A stretch of 23,152 nucleotides of DNA from an uncultured Prevotella sp. (GCA_934219025.1 CAKQDG010000029.1:1-23152), one strand, 5' to 3'; numbered from the stretch's first letter, positions 7,274-15,909 are shown. Notes: generated by a model from the sequence alone, not told the origin. Made by a program: numbers and translations.

Positions 7274-10200
7274 TTATTTTATTATGACTTTTGCCGTTTG
7301 CTTGTTGCCTTTGGCGTCGGTAGCCACAACGATAAACATGCCCTTGCCCATCTTGCTTGTTGCGATGGCAGATGCGTTGGTGCTTGCCACGTTGCTTCCG
7401 TCGGCAGAATAAACGTTGATGCTTGTTGCACCGTCAGCCTTGATGATTCCTTTGCCCGGCAATATCCTCATTCCTGAGCCATTATCGGTTGTTGTGGCAG
7501 AAATGCCCGACGTCTCGTTTACGGTAACGGCACACACAACGGTGATGTTGCCGGCCGAGATGTTGATGTTGGCAGTTCCTGTGGCTTTGGCTTTGATGTC
7601 AATCATTGTAATGTCATCTTCGTCTTTTCCTGTGTTTGTAACTTCCACGATTTCCGGAGCAGACGATGTGGCTGTGATTTCGGCATTGTCGTCGCCGTAT
7701 GCGTAAGCCGCGATAGTAGCTGTAGCGTCCTTGTAGAGCGAGATGTTGTCTTGTGAAACCACGATGGTCTTCACGTCGTTCTCGAAGTAGATTACAGGCA
7801 GTGAAGCTCCGCTCTCTTTCCATGGAGATGCGGCAGAAGTTCCGAATGCGTAGCCGATTTGTGCGAGCGACTCGGCATTGATGTCTGTTTCGGCAGCGTC
7901 GTAACCCTCCACACCGTTCTCGTCGGTAGAAGATATTGTTTTGCCGTTCACTGTGGTAGAATTGACAGCCCAGTTGTTGGCCAGGCGTTTTTCTGTCTTT
8001 TGTTCAGAATCCTGCTCCGTGTCGTTTGCTATAGTGCGTCCCACGATGCGGTGCACGGTGTTGTCGGTAGCGGCATCCTTTGCATTGTCGATATTAACGG
8101 TTTCAATTTGGCCCTTCACAATATTGTTGGTCACGATAGGCGTGGTGCTCTCTGTCCAGTCGGCAGCGAGCGAACCGATGATTCCTGCAGCAGAGTATCC
8201 GTTCCACATGCTTGCGTTGTTTGCCGTAACTGTTCCGTCGAAGATACATTTGTCGGTAACGGTTTCTGAGTTGCTTCCGATAATACCGCCCACGGTGTTT
8301 TCGGCAGTCAGGTTGCCGGTGAAGTGTGCGTTTTGCACTGTAGACTGCAGGGTAGTTCCCACGATACCGCCCACGTTGCTGGCACCTGTGATGTCGGTAT
8401 TCTTCACGGCAGCAGCCTCTACGGTGGCGCTGGTGCGGATGTCTCCGGCAATTCCGCCCACGGCAGAAGAGTTAGGCACTTTGATGTCGGCATCGTTCAC
8501 TGAAACCTCCGAAACCTTTGAGTTGAGAGCAGCCTGTCCGATGATACCTCCCACCGTAGCGTCGGTATCACCTGTTATGTCGACAGCATATACATGCACA
8601 TTACTGATGTTGGCGCTGATAGATGTTGCAGCCACTGTTCCCACTGTGGAGTTCTGCTCGTTGAGAGTGATGTCGGGGTTTGTCAGTATCAGGTTTTTCA
8701 CTTCGGCGTTCTGCTCCAGATCGGCAAAGAGACCTACGTTGGCCTGGTTTGTGTTCAGCGTCAGGTCGTTGATGTGATGGTTGCCGCCGTCGAACTTTCC
8801 GCTGAAGTTAGAGATAGGAGTCCACGAATCGTTGGTGTTGTTGTATGTAGCCATCTCGATGTCGCCGGCAAGTTTGTAGTTTGCCGTAGGCTCCTGACTC
8901 ACCTGCATCAAGTCTCCTGCGCTGGCTATGAGATAAGGGTTGTTGGCAGAGCCGTCGCCGCCTTTGTCGAATTTTGTTAGCGGCAGTTTGTAGAAGTTGT
9001 AGTCGTAGTAGCTGTTGCTGTCGTCGGTGTATGCCACATACATTTCCTTTCCGTTCTCTCCCGAGTCGAAGCATCCCATAGACGAGATTGTGCCCTTGTC
9101 GTTGTTGCTGAAAGTGTGAAGAATATTTCCGTCTTCATCGCCAATCATATACACGTTTTCGAGCGAGTTGCTTCCACTCTTCTTCATTTTTGCCTGGAAG
9201 AAGAATTCCATTTTGTCGTTGGTGTTGAAGAGGTAAGGGTCTACGTAGGTGTCAGACAGCGTGAGCATGAAGTTTTCGGCGTTAGGTCCGAGGTTGAACT
9301 TCGTGAAGTGGTCGATCTTCATGTCCTGGTTGAGCCACATGATTTTTGAAATCACGTTGTTGTCTTTGTCCACTTCGCCCTGGCTCACCTTCACCACGTA
9401 TTTGTAGTTGTCGGCATCGCCGTAGCGGTTCATCACGGTGCTTATCATGTTGTCGTCGATGTATGCGCGCATTGTTTTGCTGTCCTCGAGCGACGGGATG
9501 TTCACGATTTTTATCTGCTGCTGCTCCTCGTCGTCGTCAACATACTGCATGAAAGCCATCTGCTCCTCGGCTCCCGGTATGGATTTCAGTTTGAACCAAG
9601 TGTTGTACACGCCGTCGCATATAGTGCTTATCTTGTTTCCCTGGTGGTCGTATGCCACGAAAGAGTAGCGGTAATCGTCCACCTTGGTTGTCATGTCGTA
9701 GTATGTAAGCACGTAGGCAAGGTTGCCGTCGTCGGTAAACATATTCTTCGATACGCTCCAGTCGGCAAAGTTTCCAATTTGTGCCATGCGGTATTTTGTG
9801 TCGCTGGCAGCCGGGATAGGAATGTTGATGTCGTCCACCAGGTTGTAGCTCTTGTCGTAAGTCTTGATTACAACGCTGTTGTCTTCCGTAGGGATAAAGA
9901 ATCCTGTTTCCTCGTCGGTCTGTCCGGAGTCGTAGATTTTTGAATAGTGTGAGATGACGTAATACGGGTCGCCCCCTATATTATATATGGTTACAGGCAC
10001 CTCGTCGTTGCCGTAGTAAGTGTAGTCCTCGTCCACGGTGAATTCTTTTTCCACCGATGGCTGGCTGCTTCCCCATGAAGCCGGCTTGTAGATATTGATG
10101 TGAGCCATTGTCGTCATGTAAGGCGAACCGTCCTCGTATGTCTTTCCGTCCACAGCCTCGTAATTTGCATTGGTCAGTATGAAGCGCTGGTATTTTGTCC

Positions 10201-10822
10201 ATGCGTTTTTCACGATGTTCAGGAACACGCCCGAACCTTCAAACTCCATAGTCTTTGTTCCGTCGAGGTGATACACGTATGTGTAGTATTTCCCCTGGTA
10301 GTTGTTGTCGGCATTGCCCGTTTGATGAAGTTCCACGAGCAGTTCGTAATCCTTGTCGTTGAGGTCGAAGAATTTTTTTGTTATTGTGCCGTATGGCGTT
10401 ACGGCGTTCACGCTCATCCCCTCAGGCACGTCCACGGTGATAGTGCCCGCCGACTCATGCTTGTTGTTGAAGATTTCAATCTCCGCTTTGCTTATAGCAG
10501 CTCCCCAGGAGTCGTCTTTGTATGTGGTTTTCTGTGTGTAATACCACACGTTGCCGTTCTCGTCGCTGAGAAAGCTCACTGTTTTTCCTTTCATTTCGCC
10601 GATTGCCGAGCTGGTAGCATCCGTGGCAGCCTTTGCTGCCGCATTGCCGAAGCCCACGACTTTCGCTCTTGGTGCAGCGTGAACCTTGTTTTTCAGACTT
10701 TTCATCAATTCTGTTGCTGCTGTGTTCTGTCCTGTGGCGAGTGTGCCGTTGGCATTAGCCGCATTGCAGTAGATGCTTCCTGCTACCATCAGCGGTAGAC
10801 TGTAGAGTATAACATTCTTCAT
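7274..10822 (-). CDS. Large secreted GLUG-repeat surface protein with T9SS-like tail
   Basis: A 1182-residue exported protein. Residues 1-22 are a signal peptide (MKNVILYSLPLMVAGSIYCN, A). Residues about 25-610 are an unrecognised beta-rich region rich in Tyr, Asp and Asn. From about 620 (GSANNPYLIASAGDLMQVS) to about 870 there are GLUG-type repeats: VGLFADL, VGTVAA, VGGIIGQ, VGGIAGD, VGGIVGT, VGGIIGS. Residues about 1015-1105 form an Ig-like Big2-type domain. The last 75 residues (INVYSADGSNV, then GKGMFIVVATDAKGNKQTAK, VIIK) resemble a type A sorting domain of the type IX secretion system, implying outer-membrane passage and cell-surface attachment. GLUG repeats occur in adhesins and secreted proteases; no catalytic domain is visible. 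The binding partner is unknown. Confidence 0.82.
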   Translation of the reverse strand: MKNVILYSLPLMVAGSIYCNAANANGTLATGQNTAATELMKSLKNKVHAAPRAKVVGFGNAAAKAATDATSSAIGEMKGKTVSFLSDENGNVWYYTQKTTYKDDSWGAAISKAEIEIFNNKHESAGTITVDVPEGMSVNAVTPYGTITKKFFDLNDKDYELLVELHQTGNADNNYQGKYYTYVYHLDGTKTMEFEGSGVFLNIVKNAWTKYQRFILTNANYEAVDGKTYEDGSPYMTTMAHINIYKPASWGSSQPSVEKEFTVDEDYTYYGNDEVPVTIYNIGGDPYYVISHYSKIYDSGQTDEETGFFIPTEDNSVVIKTYDKSYNLVDDINIPIPAASDTKYRMAQIGNFADWSVSKNMFTDDGNLAYVLTYYDMTTKVDDYRYSFVAYDHQGNKISTICDGVYNTWFKLKSIPGAEEQMAFMQYVDDDEEQQQIKIVNIPSLEDSKTMRAYIDDNMISTVMNRYGDADNYKYVVKVSQGEVDKDNNVISKIMWLNQDMKIDHFTKFNLGPNAENFMLTLSDTYVDPYLFNTNDKMEFFFQAKMKKSGSNSLENVYMIGDEDGNILHTFSNNDKGTISSMGCFDSGENGKEMYVAYTDDSNSYYDYNFYKLPLTKFDKGGDGSANNPYLIASAGDLMQVSQEPTANYKLAGDIEMATYNNTNDSWTPISNFSGKFDGGNHHINDLTLNTNQANVGLFADLEQNAEVKNLILTNPDITLNEQNSTVGTVAATSISANISNVHVYAVDITGDTDATVGGIIGQAALNSKVSEVSVNDADIKVPNSSAVGGIAGDIRTSATVEAAAVKNTDITGASNVGGIVGTTLQSTVQNAHFTGNLTAENTVGGIIGSNSETVTDKCIFDGTVTANNASMWNGYSAAGIIGSLAADWTESTTPIVTNNIVKGQIETVNIDNAKDAATDNTVHRIVGRTIANDTEQDSEQKTEKRLANNWAVNSTTVNGKTISSTDENGVEGYDAAETDINAESLAQIGYAFGTSAASPWKESGASLPVIYFENDVKTIVVSQDNISLYKDATATIAAYAYGDDNAEITATSSAPEIVEVTNTGKDEDDITMIDIKAKATGTANINISAGNITVVCAVTVNETSGISATTTDNGSGMRILPGKGIIKADGATSINVYSADGSNVASTNASAIATSKMGKGMFIVVATDAKGNKQTAKVIIK

Positions 10823-10866
10823 TAGCTAAAAATTTATGTTTGTATTATTTCTTTCTTTTGTAAAAA

Positions 10867-10884
10867 CCGTATATTTATTTACGG
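10867..10884 (-). promoter_or_regulatory. Small hairpin in the leader of the GLUG protein mRNA
   Basis: CCGTA-TATTTATT-TACGG, a 5-bp stem with an A/T loop, lies in the roughly 105-base leader between the predicted transcript start (near 10927) and the ATG at 10822. Such A/T-looped stems near the 5' end often protect mRNA; a regulatory role is speculative. Confidence 0.3.
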
Positions 10885-10933
10885 AATGAAATCTTTGTGT
10901 CGCTTTTCCTTTCTGTTTGGCTTATTTAGCGTG

Positions 10934-10965
10934 CAAAATTATTACATTTTTTTTATTTATTGCAA
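10934..10965 (-). promoter_or_regulatory. Promoter of the GLUG surface-protein gene
   Basis: On the minus strand TAATTTTG (10934-10941, followed by CACG) fits TAnnTTTG; TTG at 10963-10965 sits 21 bases upstream as a partial -33 box. The predicted leader is about 105 bases. Confidence 0.55.
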
Positions 10966-11034
10966 TAATCTGTACTGATTAAATATTTATTAACAAATCG
11001 CTACCGTTTTGCGTGCACGAGTAATACAAATGAG

Positions 11035-11230
11035 AAGTGTTCTATTTTTCTTATTTCCAAGAAGTAGAGGAGTATTTCTTTAGTTGGAAAAATGTAAACA
11101 TTTAAGCCGAATTATGCTTCTTTCGGGGCAAAGCAATGCTTTTTCGGGAGAGAAGCAATGCTTTGCTCCCCGAGAAGCGATGCTCGGCTGAAATGCTTAC
11201 AAAAAGAGGGTTTCAGAGAAAAGTGTTCTA
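11035..11230. repeat. Long imperfect palindrome, copy 2, flanked by 10-bp direct repeats
   Basis: Positions 11094-11200 form an imperfect 107-base palindrome: GTAAACATTTAAGCCGA on the left pairs with TCGGCTGAAATGCTTAC on the right, and internal AAGCAATGCT units pair around a TTCGGGAGAG loop. Positions 11130-11204 are the reverse complement of 3-77 (73 of 75 bases). The 10-mer AAGTGTTCTA occurs on the plus strand at 11035-11044 and 11221-11230, on both sides of the palindrome, and again beside copy 1 at 140-149. It encodes no protein. It resembles a REP- or MITE-like dispersed palindrome. Confidence 0.8.
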
Positions 11231-11316
11231 AAAGTCGGATTTGCCAAGATATTTACCGTTAAATTTTATAATGACACAGATTTAGTAATGATAAATATAA
11301 GGTTCATCCGGGATTT

Positions 11317-11781
11317 GGAGTGATAATATTTATTATCGGAAGAAATCTCCTTGCCAACTTTTTTAGACGAAAACCTACAAAACCCCCGCTGTCGTTTTGC
11401 AAGCCTTTGGCTTATTGTATAAAGCAAGGTATGTACTTTAGAGAGCAAGCTCTCTTCCGTCCATATCTTGCTTTATACAAAGAGCCACTTCGTGTCTCCC
11501 TGCAAAACGACATCGGGCGATAAACATAAAAAACAGAGGAAATCAAGACCTTGTGACATACAAATAAAACAGAGTGTAAGAATACAAAAATCCTTGTCTA
11601 TAACTATATATACAAACCTTGTTGCCATTCTGTTTTACAGGTCGAAAATGGTTTCCTTTGTTTTTTATGTTTATCGCCCTCTGACAAGTAAAATGCCAAA
11701 GGCTTTACTTGTCAGAGGGTGTTTTATTGGTTTTCGTCTAAAAATATATTTGCCACTTCCGATAATAAATACTATCACTCC
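11317..11781. mobile_element. 465-bp element of nested inverted repeats, MITE-like or structured RNA
   Basis: Outer inverted repeats: 11317-11342 (starts GGAGTGATAATATTTATT) and 11757-11781 are complementary with one mismatch, and 11361-11375 (TTTTAGACGAAAACC) pairs with 11729-11744. Next inward, each side has its own hairpin: 11385-11517 on the left (stems CCCGCTGTCGTTTTGCA and TTGTATAAAGCAAG, tip GAGAGCAAGCTCTC) and 11677-11719 on the right (16-bp perfect stem CCCTCTGACAAGTAAA). Inside them 11518-11542 (CGATAAACATAAAAAAC plus 8 bases) pairs with 11652-11676 with one mismatch, enclosing a core of about 110 bases. No gene-length frame is present. The right end is 21 bases beyond the stop of the MATE gene, so it may also terminate that transcript. 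No convincing target-site duplication was found. Confidence 0.75.
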
Positions 11782-11802
11782 ATATTTCAGTTGAAACGGA
11801 CT

Positions 11803-13152
11803 TTACTTGCCGGTAATATATTTCACTCTCTTGACGAAGAAATAGAAATAAAGCAGTGCCGCCACCGTGAGACAAACCGGGAATGCCGTCCAGATGCCCA
11901 CGATGCCGTAGCCCATACGGATGCCCAGGAAGTAGCTCGTGGGCAGGGAGATCACGAAATACGAGAAGAAGGCGATAAACATCATCGGCTTTACGTAGGC
12001 CGTGCCGCGCAGGGCATTGGCATAGGTCATCTGCATGCCGTCGCCAAACTGATAGACCACCATGAGCAGTATAACTTGCGAGCACAGGCGTGCCACCTCG
12101 TCGTTGTCGGCAAACCAGTAGCCCATGTCGTGGCGCAGCAGCAATACGGGGATGCTCACCAGACAGCCGATCATGATGATGATATGGAATCCAGCGGCGG
12201 CGACGCGGCGCAGTTCTCCGATTTCGTTCTGTCCGATATAGTAGCTCACTCTGACCGACACGGCAGCCGTTATGCCGTAGTATACCATGAAGAATAGCTG
12301 CGAGATGGTAATCATAATCTGGTGGGTGGCAAGGGCGATAGTGCCGAGCCATCCCGCCATGATTCCCGTGAGGGCGAAAGCCGACGACTCCATGCCCATC
12401 TGCAGCGCCACGGGCCAGCTCAGCTTGTTGATGCGGCAGAATTCCGCGCGGTTCAGCCTTGCCTTGCGCAGCGAGCGGCTATAGACTGCATATTTCTTTA
12501 TGAAGAGAAAAATCCATGCTGTGGCTACGCACATCAGGATGCGGCTCAGCATCGTGGACAGTCCGGCGCCGAGCAGTCCCAGTTCGGGCATAATGCCCGG
12601 TCCGTAGATGAGCAGATAGTTGCCCAGGATATTCACCACATTGCCTGCCACCATGATATACATGGAAGTCTTGGTGTGGCCGATGGCATCGAAAAACTGC
12701 TTGAACGTGTTGAACCAGCACACGAACGGCAGCGACACCATATTCACTATAAGATACGGTCGCATCAGCGGGATGAGTTCTTCCGGTTGCCCCATGCTGC
12801 GGATGTTGAAGAAAACGGCAGCGAGCACCAACAGCAGAACGGCAGCCGTGGTAGAAGCAGCGAGCAGTCCGTTTTTCACCACACTGCCCGTCTTCTCGGT
12901 GTCGCCCCTGCCGAAGAACTGTCCGATAATCGGCGTAAGCCCGTAGCTGAATCCCATGGCGAAGACGAGCACGATAGCCATCACCGTGTTCACGAAGCTC
13001 GCTGCGGCAAGTTCCCTCACGCTGTGGTGTCCCACCATGAGCGTGTCGGCGAAGCCCAGGACGATAGTTCCCACCTGTCCCACGATGAGCGGAAAGCCCA
13101 GCGAGAGCAGGTTTTTATAATGATATCTATAAGTGTTGAAGCTGTATGACAT
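11803..13152 (-). CDS. MATE family multidrug or toxin exporter
   Basis: A 449-residue inner-membrane protein with about twelve hydrophobic helices in two related halves. It shows MATE/NorM landmarks: FPLIVGQVGTIVLGFADTLM then VGHHSVRELAAAS in the first half, GFSYGLTPIIGQFFGRGD in the next loop, WPVALQMGMESSAFALTGIM at the start of the second half, and a YGITAAVSVRVSYYIGQNEI segment. Such proteins expel cationic drugs, flavin derivatives or other toxins using a Na+ or H+ gradient. Length is normal. It is transcribed alone from the promoter at 13208-13238 and is divergent from the SLH-like protein gene. The substrate cannot be predicted from sequence. Confidence 0.92.
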   Translation of the reverse strand: MSYSFNTYRYHYKNLLSLGFPLIVGQVGTIVLGFADTLMVGHHSVRELAAASFVNTVMAIVLVFAMGFSYGLTPIIGQFFGRGDTEKTGSVVKNGLLAASTTAAVLLLVLAAVFFNIRSMGQPEELIPLMRPYLIVNMVSLPFVCWFNTFKQFFDAIGHTKTSMYIMVAGNVVNILGNYLLIYGPGIMPELGLLGAGLSTMLSRILMCVATAWIFLFIKKYAVYSRSLRKARLNRAEFCRINKLSWPVALQMGMESSAFALTGIMAGWLGTIALATHQIMITISQLFFMVYYGITAAVSVRVSYYIGQNEIGELRRVAAAGFHIIIMIGCLVSIPVLLLRHDMGYWFADNDEVARLCSQVILLMVVYQFGDGMQMTYANALRGTAYVKPMMFIAFFSYFVISLPTSYFLGIRMGYGIVGIWTAFPVCLTVAALLYFYFFVKRVKYITGK

Positions 13153-13207
13153 TGTTCTATTTCCTTATTGTTAATCCGTTGAATGATGGCTTTGGGGAAA
13201 AGCCGTG

Positions 13208-13238
13208 CAAAGGTAGTGTAAACCGAAGACAATGCAAA
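13208..13238 (-). promoter_or_regulatory. Promoter of the MATE gene
   Basis: Minus strand TTTG (13235-13238), 19-base gap, TACCTTTG (13208-13215) followed by CACG. Predicted transcript start near 13201, leader about 50 bases. Confidence 0.75.
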
Positions 13239-13263
13239 ATAAAAGGATGACTTTTATTTGGTT

Positions 13264-13298
13264 CTTCCGGGAAACAATATCACTCCATTTCCCGGAAG
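13264..13298. terminator. 11-bp stem-loop in the divergent MATE/SLH spacer
   Basis: CTTCCGGGAAA (13264-13274) pairs perfectly with TTTCCCGGAAG (13288-13298) around a 13-base loop. It lies between divergent genes, just upstream of the MATE promoter on the minus strand, so it is not placed like a simple terminator; it could insulate the two promoters or be a regulator site. The rest of the 316-base spacer (13153-13468) is A/T-rich; a -7-like AAGCTTTG at 13415-13422 is the only weak promoter candidate for the plus-strand gene. Confidence 0.45.
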
Positions 13299-13468
13299 AC
13301 CCTTTCTACGTCGCAAGTTTTTTAGTTAAATTTTAGTTAAAAACAAAAGCGATTGTGCATGCCTGCTTTTTTATATTTAAATTTGTCATAACATTCAACA
13401 TTTCTTTCGGCATAAAGCTTTGCAAATTTGCCGATAATAAAAATCCAAACAACAAAAACTGTAACGAT

Positions 13469-15886
13469 ATGAAAAACTGCAACAACTTTAAAACAAACTT
13501 TTTATTCCTAATACTGCTGCTCTGCATCTTGCCAACGGCATCAAGTGCCGACGGCAACAAACAGAAAATAAAGTCGATAGACATTACCATGGAGATGCCA
13601 ACTGCCAACATGATGCTTGAGAAAGGCGGACAACTGGCAATGAAGGCCGCACAGACAGCCTATGGCGATTTGTTCAAGAGCGGAGTGATAAAAATCACAA
13701 GCATATCATGGGACGGCGAGTTTGGCGACGACAAAGACGGATATCCGTTCTTCAAGGCAGGATTTCCGTATATAGCCACCATGAGTATAATGATCGACCC
13801 GAACAGCAAATACGTTACCGACTACATAAAGGTGGACGGAGAAACTATTATCGACGGCGACCACTTGAAAGTAACAGTAAACGGCAAACCCGCGGAGGTG
13901 TATCAAAGTGCACCATATTTCCCAAGCATAGGAGTGGCATTCACCGTGCCCGGCGGCAAGCCCGGTCCGCAAAAGAAAGAGTTTGATGACATGGACTATG
14001 CCAATACCATAAAAGACCAGCGCTCCACACTGCCATACATATCATGGACGGAAGCCGACGAACTGAATCCGGCAAAGCACTTGAGAGATGTGTATGTCGT
14101 AGACGAAGTGAAATTTCGCTACGACGACATCGGACTACCCCTGGTTACCTCGAGCGGACAGACATACGACAGGCATCAGAGCCTGTTCCTGTCAAAAGCC
14201 ATCATCGACGTGTCAAACCACAATATGCCTTATGGACTTACGTTGTCGCCCCTGACCGAAGAAATAGGCCACTTGTTCTCCACAGTATTTAATTTAAAAG
14301 AAGTGTGGCTGAGCGACAAGGTAGACGCGGCGAAATATGTGAAAGACCTTGACGTGACAATGACCGACCCGCTCTTCGACTACGCCAGAGAATTCGACCA
14401 CCAAAGCACGAAGCTCTACTCCGGACTCGGCACACTATATATTCCCGAGTCGCAGGCAACTGCCGTGCTCGAACGCCTGAAGACAATCCCCCAGGCTCCG
14501 GTATATTCAATAAGAACATACAAGGGCGACGTGTATGCCGCACAGAAGGCAGGCAAGAGCGCCACCCAGCCACTACAGTGCAAGCAACACAGGTTTACGG
14601 CAAAGTTTGAAACAGCCGACCGCCTGTGTCAGTACCGCAACTGCAAGCGTGTGCAGACATACTACTATTCGTGTGCCGTGTGTGGCAAGTGCGAGCGAAA
14701 CAAGGCTCACACCTTCCACGACAAGAACGAAAGAATAACGCACGACATCCGCGAGAATATAGCCAGCGACCAGGCATATATCGGAGTGAACACCGCCGGC
14801 GAGCACCTCTACTGGAAGAGTTGCACATACTGCGGCATATCAAACAGCTACTGGATGAAACACCTCACGCCATACGACCAGAAAACTATGGGAATGGACG
14901 GGTCCTATGAGCAATACAAAGTTGCAATGTTGCAGAGCTTGAAATCGCAGGAAGCACAGATGCTGCTCAGCACCGTCAATCCGAGCGACGAAACATTCGT
15001 TATGCCGCTGAAGTCAGAGGCAAAGATGAGCACATGGGCGCAAGACGGCGTGAACCGTGCATTGTGCGACCACCTCGTTGACGACAACCTGTTGGGCAAC
15101 GACTACACACAGGGCGTGAACCGCAAGCAACTCGCATCAATAGCCCGTCTGCTCGTAAAGGAGATGACCGGCAAGGAAGCAACCGACGATGCCATCGGAC
15201 TTAACGATGCCGCCTTGCCAAAGACGGGCACCGTGTCGCGACAGGAGATGGCAACCTACATATACCGCGCGATGCGCTACATCGAACAGCACTCCGACCT
15301 GGAATACTCCACCTATGAGTCGCGACTGTCCAAATACACCGACCAAGGGCAGATACAGCCGTGGGCAAAAGAGGCAATGGCATTCACCAACGCACTGGAG
15401 ATAATCGACCCCGCCACCGCCACTACACTTGCACCAGGCTCACAGTGCTCCATCGAGTTGGCTTTGGTTTCGGCAGAGCGCGCCACATGGGCACACCGCA
15501 CAGGATGGGTTCAGGTGGTGGCAATAGGCGAACTGGACAATTTCCTCAATGCGGTGGGCGAGCGCAACCACTACACCAGTAACTCTTCATTCGGCAACAG
15601 CGACCGCATGTGGGTGTTCCGCACCAGAATGGGACTGGACAAGTGGATGCCGACAACGGAGCCGATAACCGGCGAACGCTGCAGCATAGACGCAGGAGTG
15701 GTACACCCCATACGCTCAAAGTGTGGCAAGGATTACCGCGCCAAGGAAAAAGCAAAGGCTGAAAAAAACACTAAGGCAAAGGTAAAGGAGGCTTTGTCGG
15801 GCAAATCGGGCAAGTCCGGCAAGAAAAGCAAGGCGGCAAACGCCATAAAGAAAGGCATCGGCGGACTGCTGAACATACTAAATTAG
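13469..15886 (+). CDS. Exported protein with Cys-rich middle and SLH-like repeats
   Basis: An 805-residue protein. The start at 13469 gives a standard signal peptide (MKNCNNFKTNFLFLILLLCI, then LPTASSA); an upstream in-frame ATG at 13355 would bury it. Residues about 25-360 are not recognised. A cysteine-rich segment follows: Cys371, Cys387, Cys392, Cys402-x2-Cys405-x2-Cys408, then Cys452-x2-Cys455, with His residues between, suggesting a metal-bound or disulfide-linked module. Residues about 520-680 resemble S-layer homology repeats: TWAQDGVNRALCDHLV with GVNRKQLASIARLLVKEM, VSRQEMATYIYRAM, and PWAKEAMAFTNALEII then CSIELALVSAERA. The last 50 residues are Lys/Ala/Gly-rich. SLH modules bind cell-wall polymers mostly in Gram-positives and a few diderms. 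The role here is unknown; a surface or envelope location is likely. Confidence 0.7.
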   Translation: MKNCNNFKTNFLFLILLLCILPTASSADGNKQKIKSIDITMEMPTANMMLEKGGQLAMKAAQTAYGDLFKSGVIKITSISWDGEFGDDKDGYPFFKAGFPYIATMSIMIDPNSKYVTDYIKVDGETIIDGDHLKVTVNGKPAEVYQSAPYFPSIGVAFTVPGGKPGPQKKEFDDMDYANTIKDQRSTLPYISWTEADELNPAKHLRDVYVVDEVKFRYDDIGLPLVTSSGQTYDRHQSLFLSKAIIDVSNHNMPYGLTLSPLTEEIGHLFSTVFNLKEVWLSDKVDAAKYVKDLDVTMTDPLFDYAREFDHQSTKLYSGLGTLYIPESQATAVLERLKTIPQAPVYSIRTYKGDVYAAQKAGKSATQPLQCKQHRFTAKFETADRLCQYRNCKRVQTYYYSCAVCGKCERNKAHTFHDKNERITHDIRENIASDQAYIGVNTAGEHLYWKSCTYCGISNSYWMKHLTPYDQKTMGMDGSYEQYKVAMLQSLKSQEAQMLLSTVNPSDETFVMPLKSEAKMSTWAQDGVNRALCDHLVDDNLLGNDYTQGVNRKQLASIARLLVKEMTGKEATDDAIGLNDAALPKTGTVSRQEMATYIYRAMRYIEQHSDLEYSTYESRLSKYTDQGQIQPWAKEAMAFTNALEIIDPATATTLAPGSQCSIELALVSAERATWAHRTGWVQVVAIGELDNFLNAVGERNHYTSNSSFGNSDRMWVFRTRMGLDKWMPTTEPITGERCSIDAGVVHPIRSKCGKDYRAKEKAKAEKNTKAKVKEALSGKSGKSGKKSKAANAIKKGIGGLLNILN

Positions 15887-15909
15887 AAGGTTGGATGGCC
15901 AGGGATATA

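Noticed and set aside
10100..10798. 232-codon plus-strand frame opposite the GLUG protein
   Set aside because: Lies entirely antisense to a signal-peptide-bearing gene and shows no recognisable domain.
78..11129. The whole 11-kb stretch as a composite mobile element bounded by the inverted 75-bp repeats
   Set aside because: It holds core genes (cstA, comEC), no transposase or integrase, and the ends are themselves palindromes, better explained as dispersed repeats.
12322..13149. 275-codon plus-strand frame opposite the MATE gene
   Set aside because: His/Glu/Gln/Arg-rich translation is typical of the antisense of a membrane protein; the MATE reading on the minus strand is clear.
11773..13288. 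Shared 11-mer TATCACTCCAT at the right end of the 465-bp element and in the hairpin loop at 13278-13288
   Set aside because: The match does not extend further and lies in the loop of an unrelated stem; a single 11-base match could be chance.
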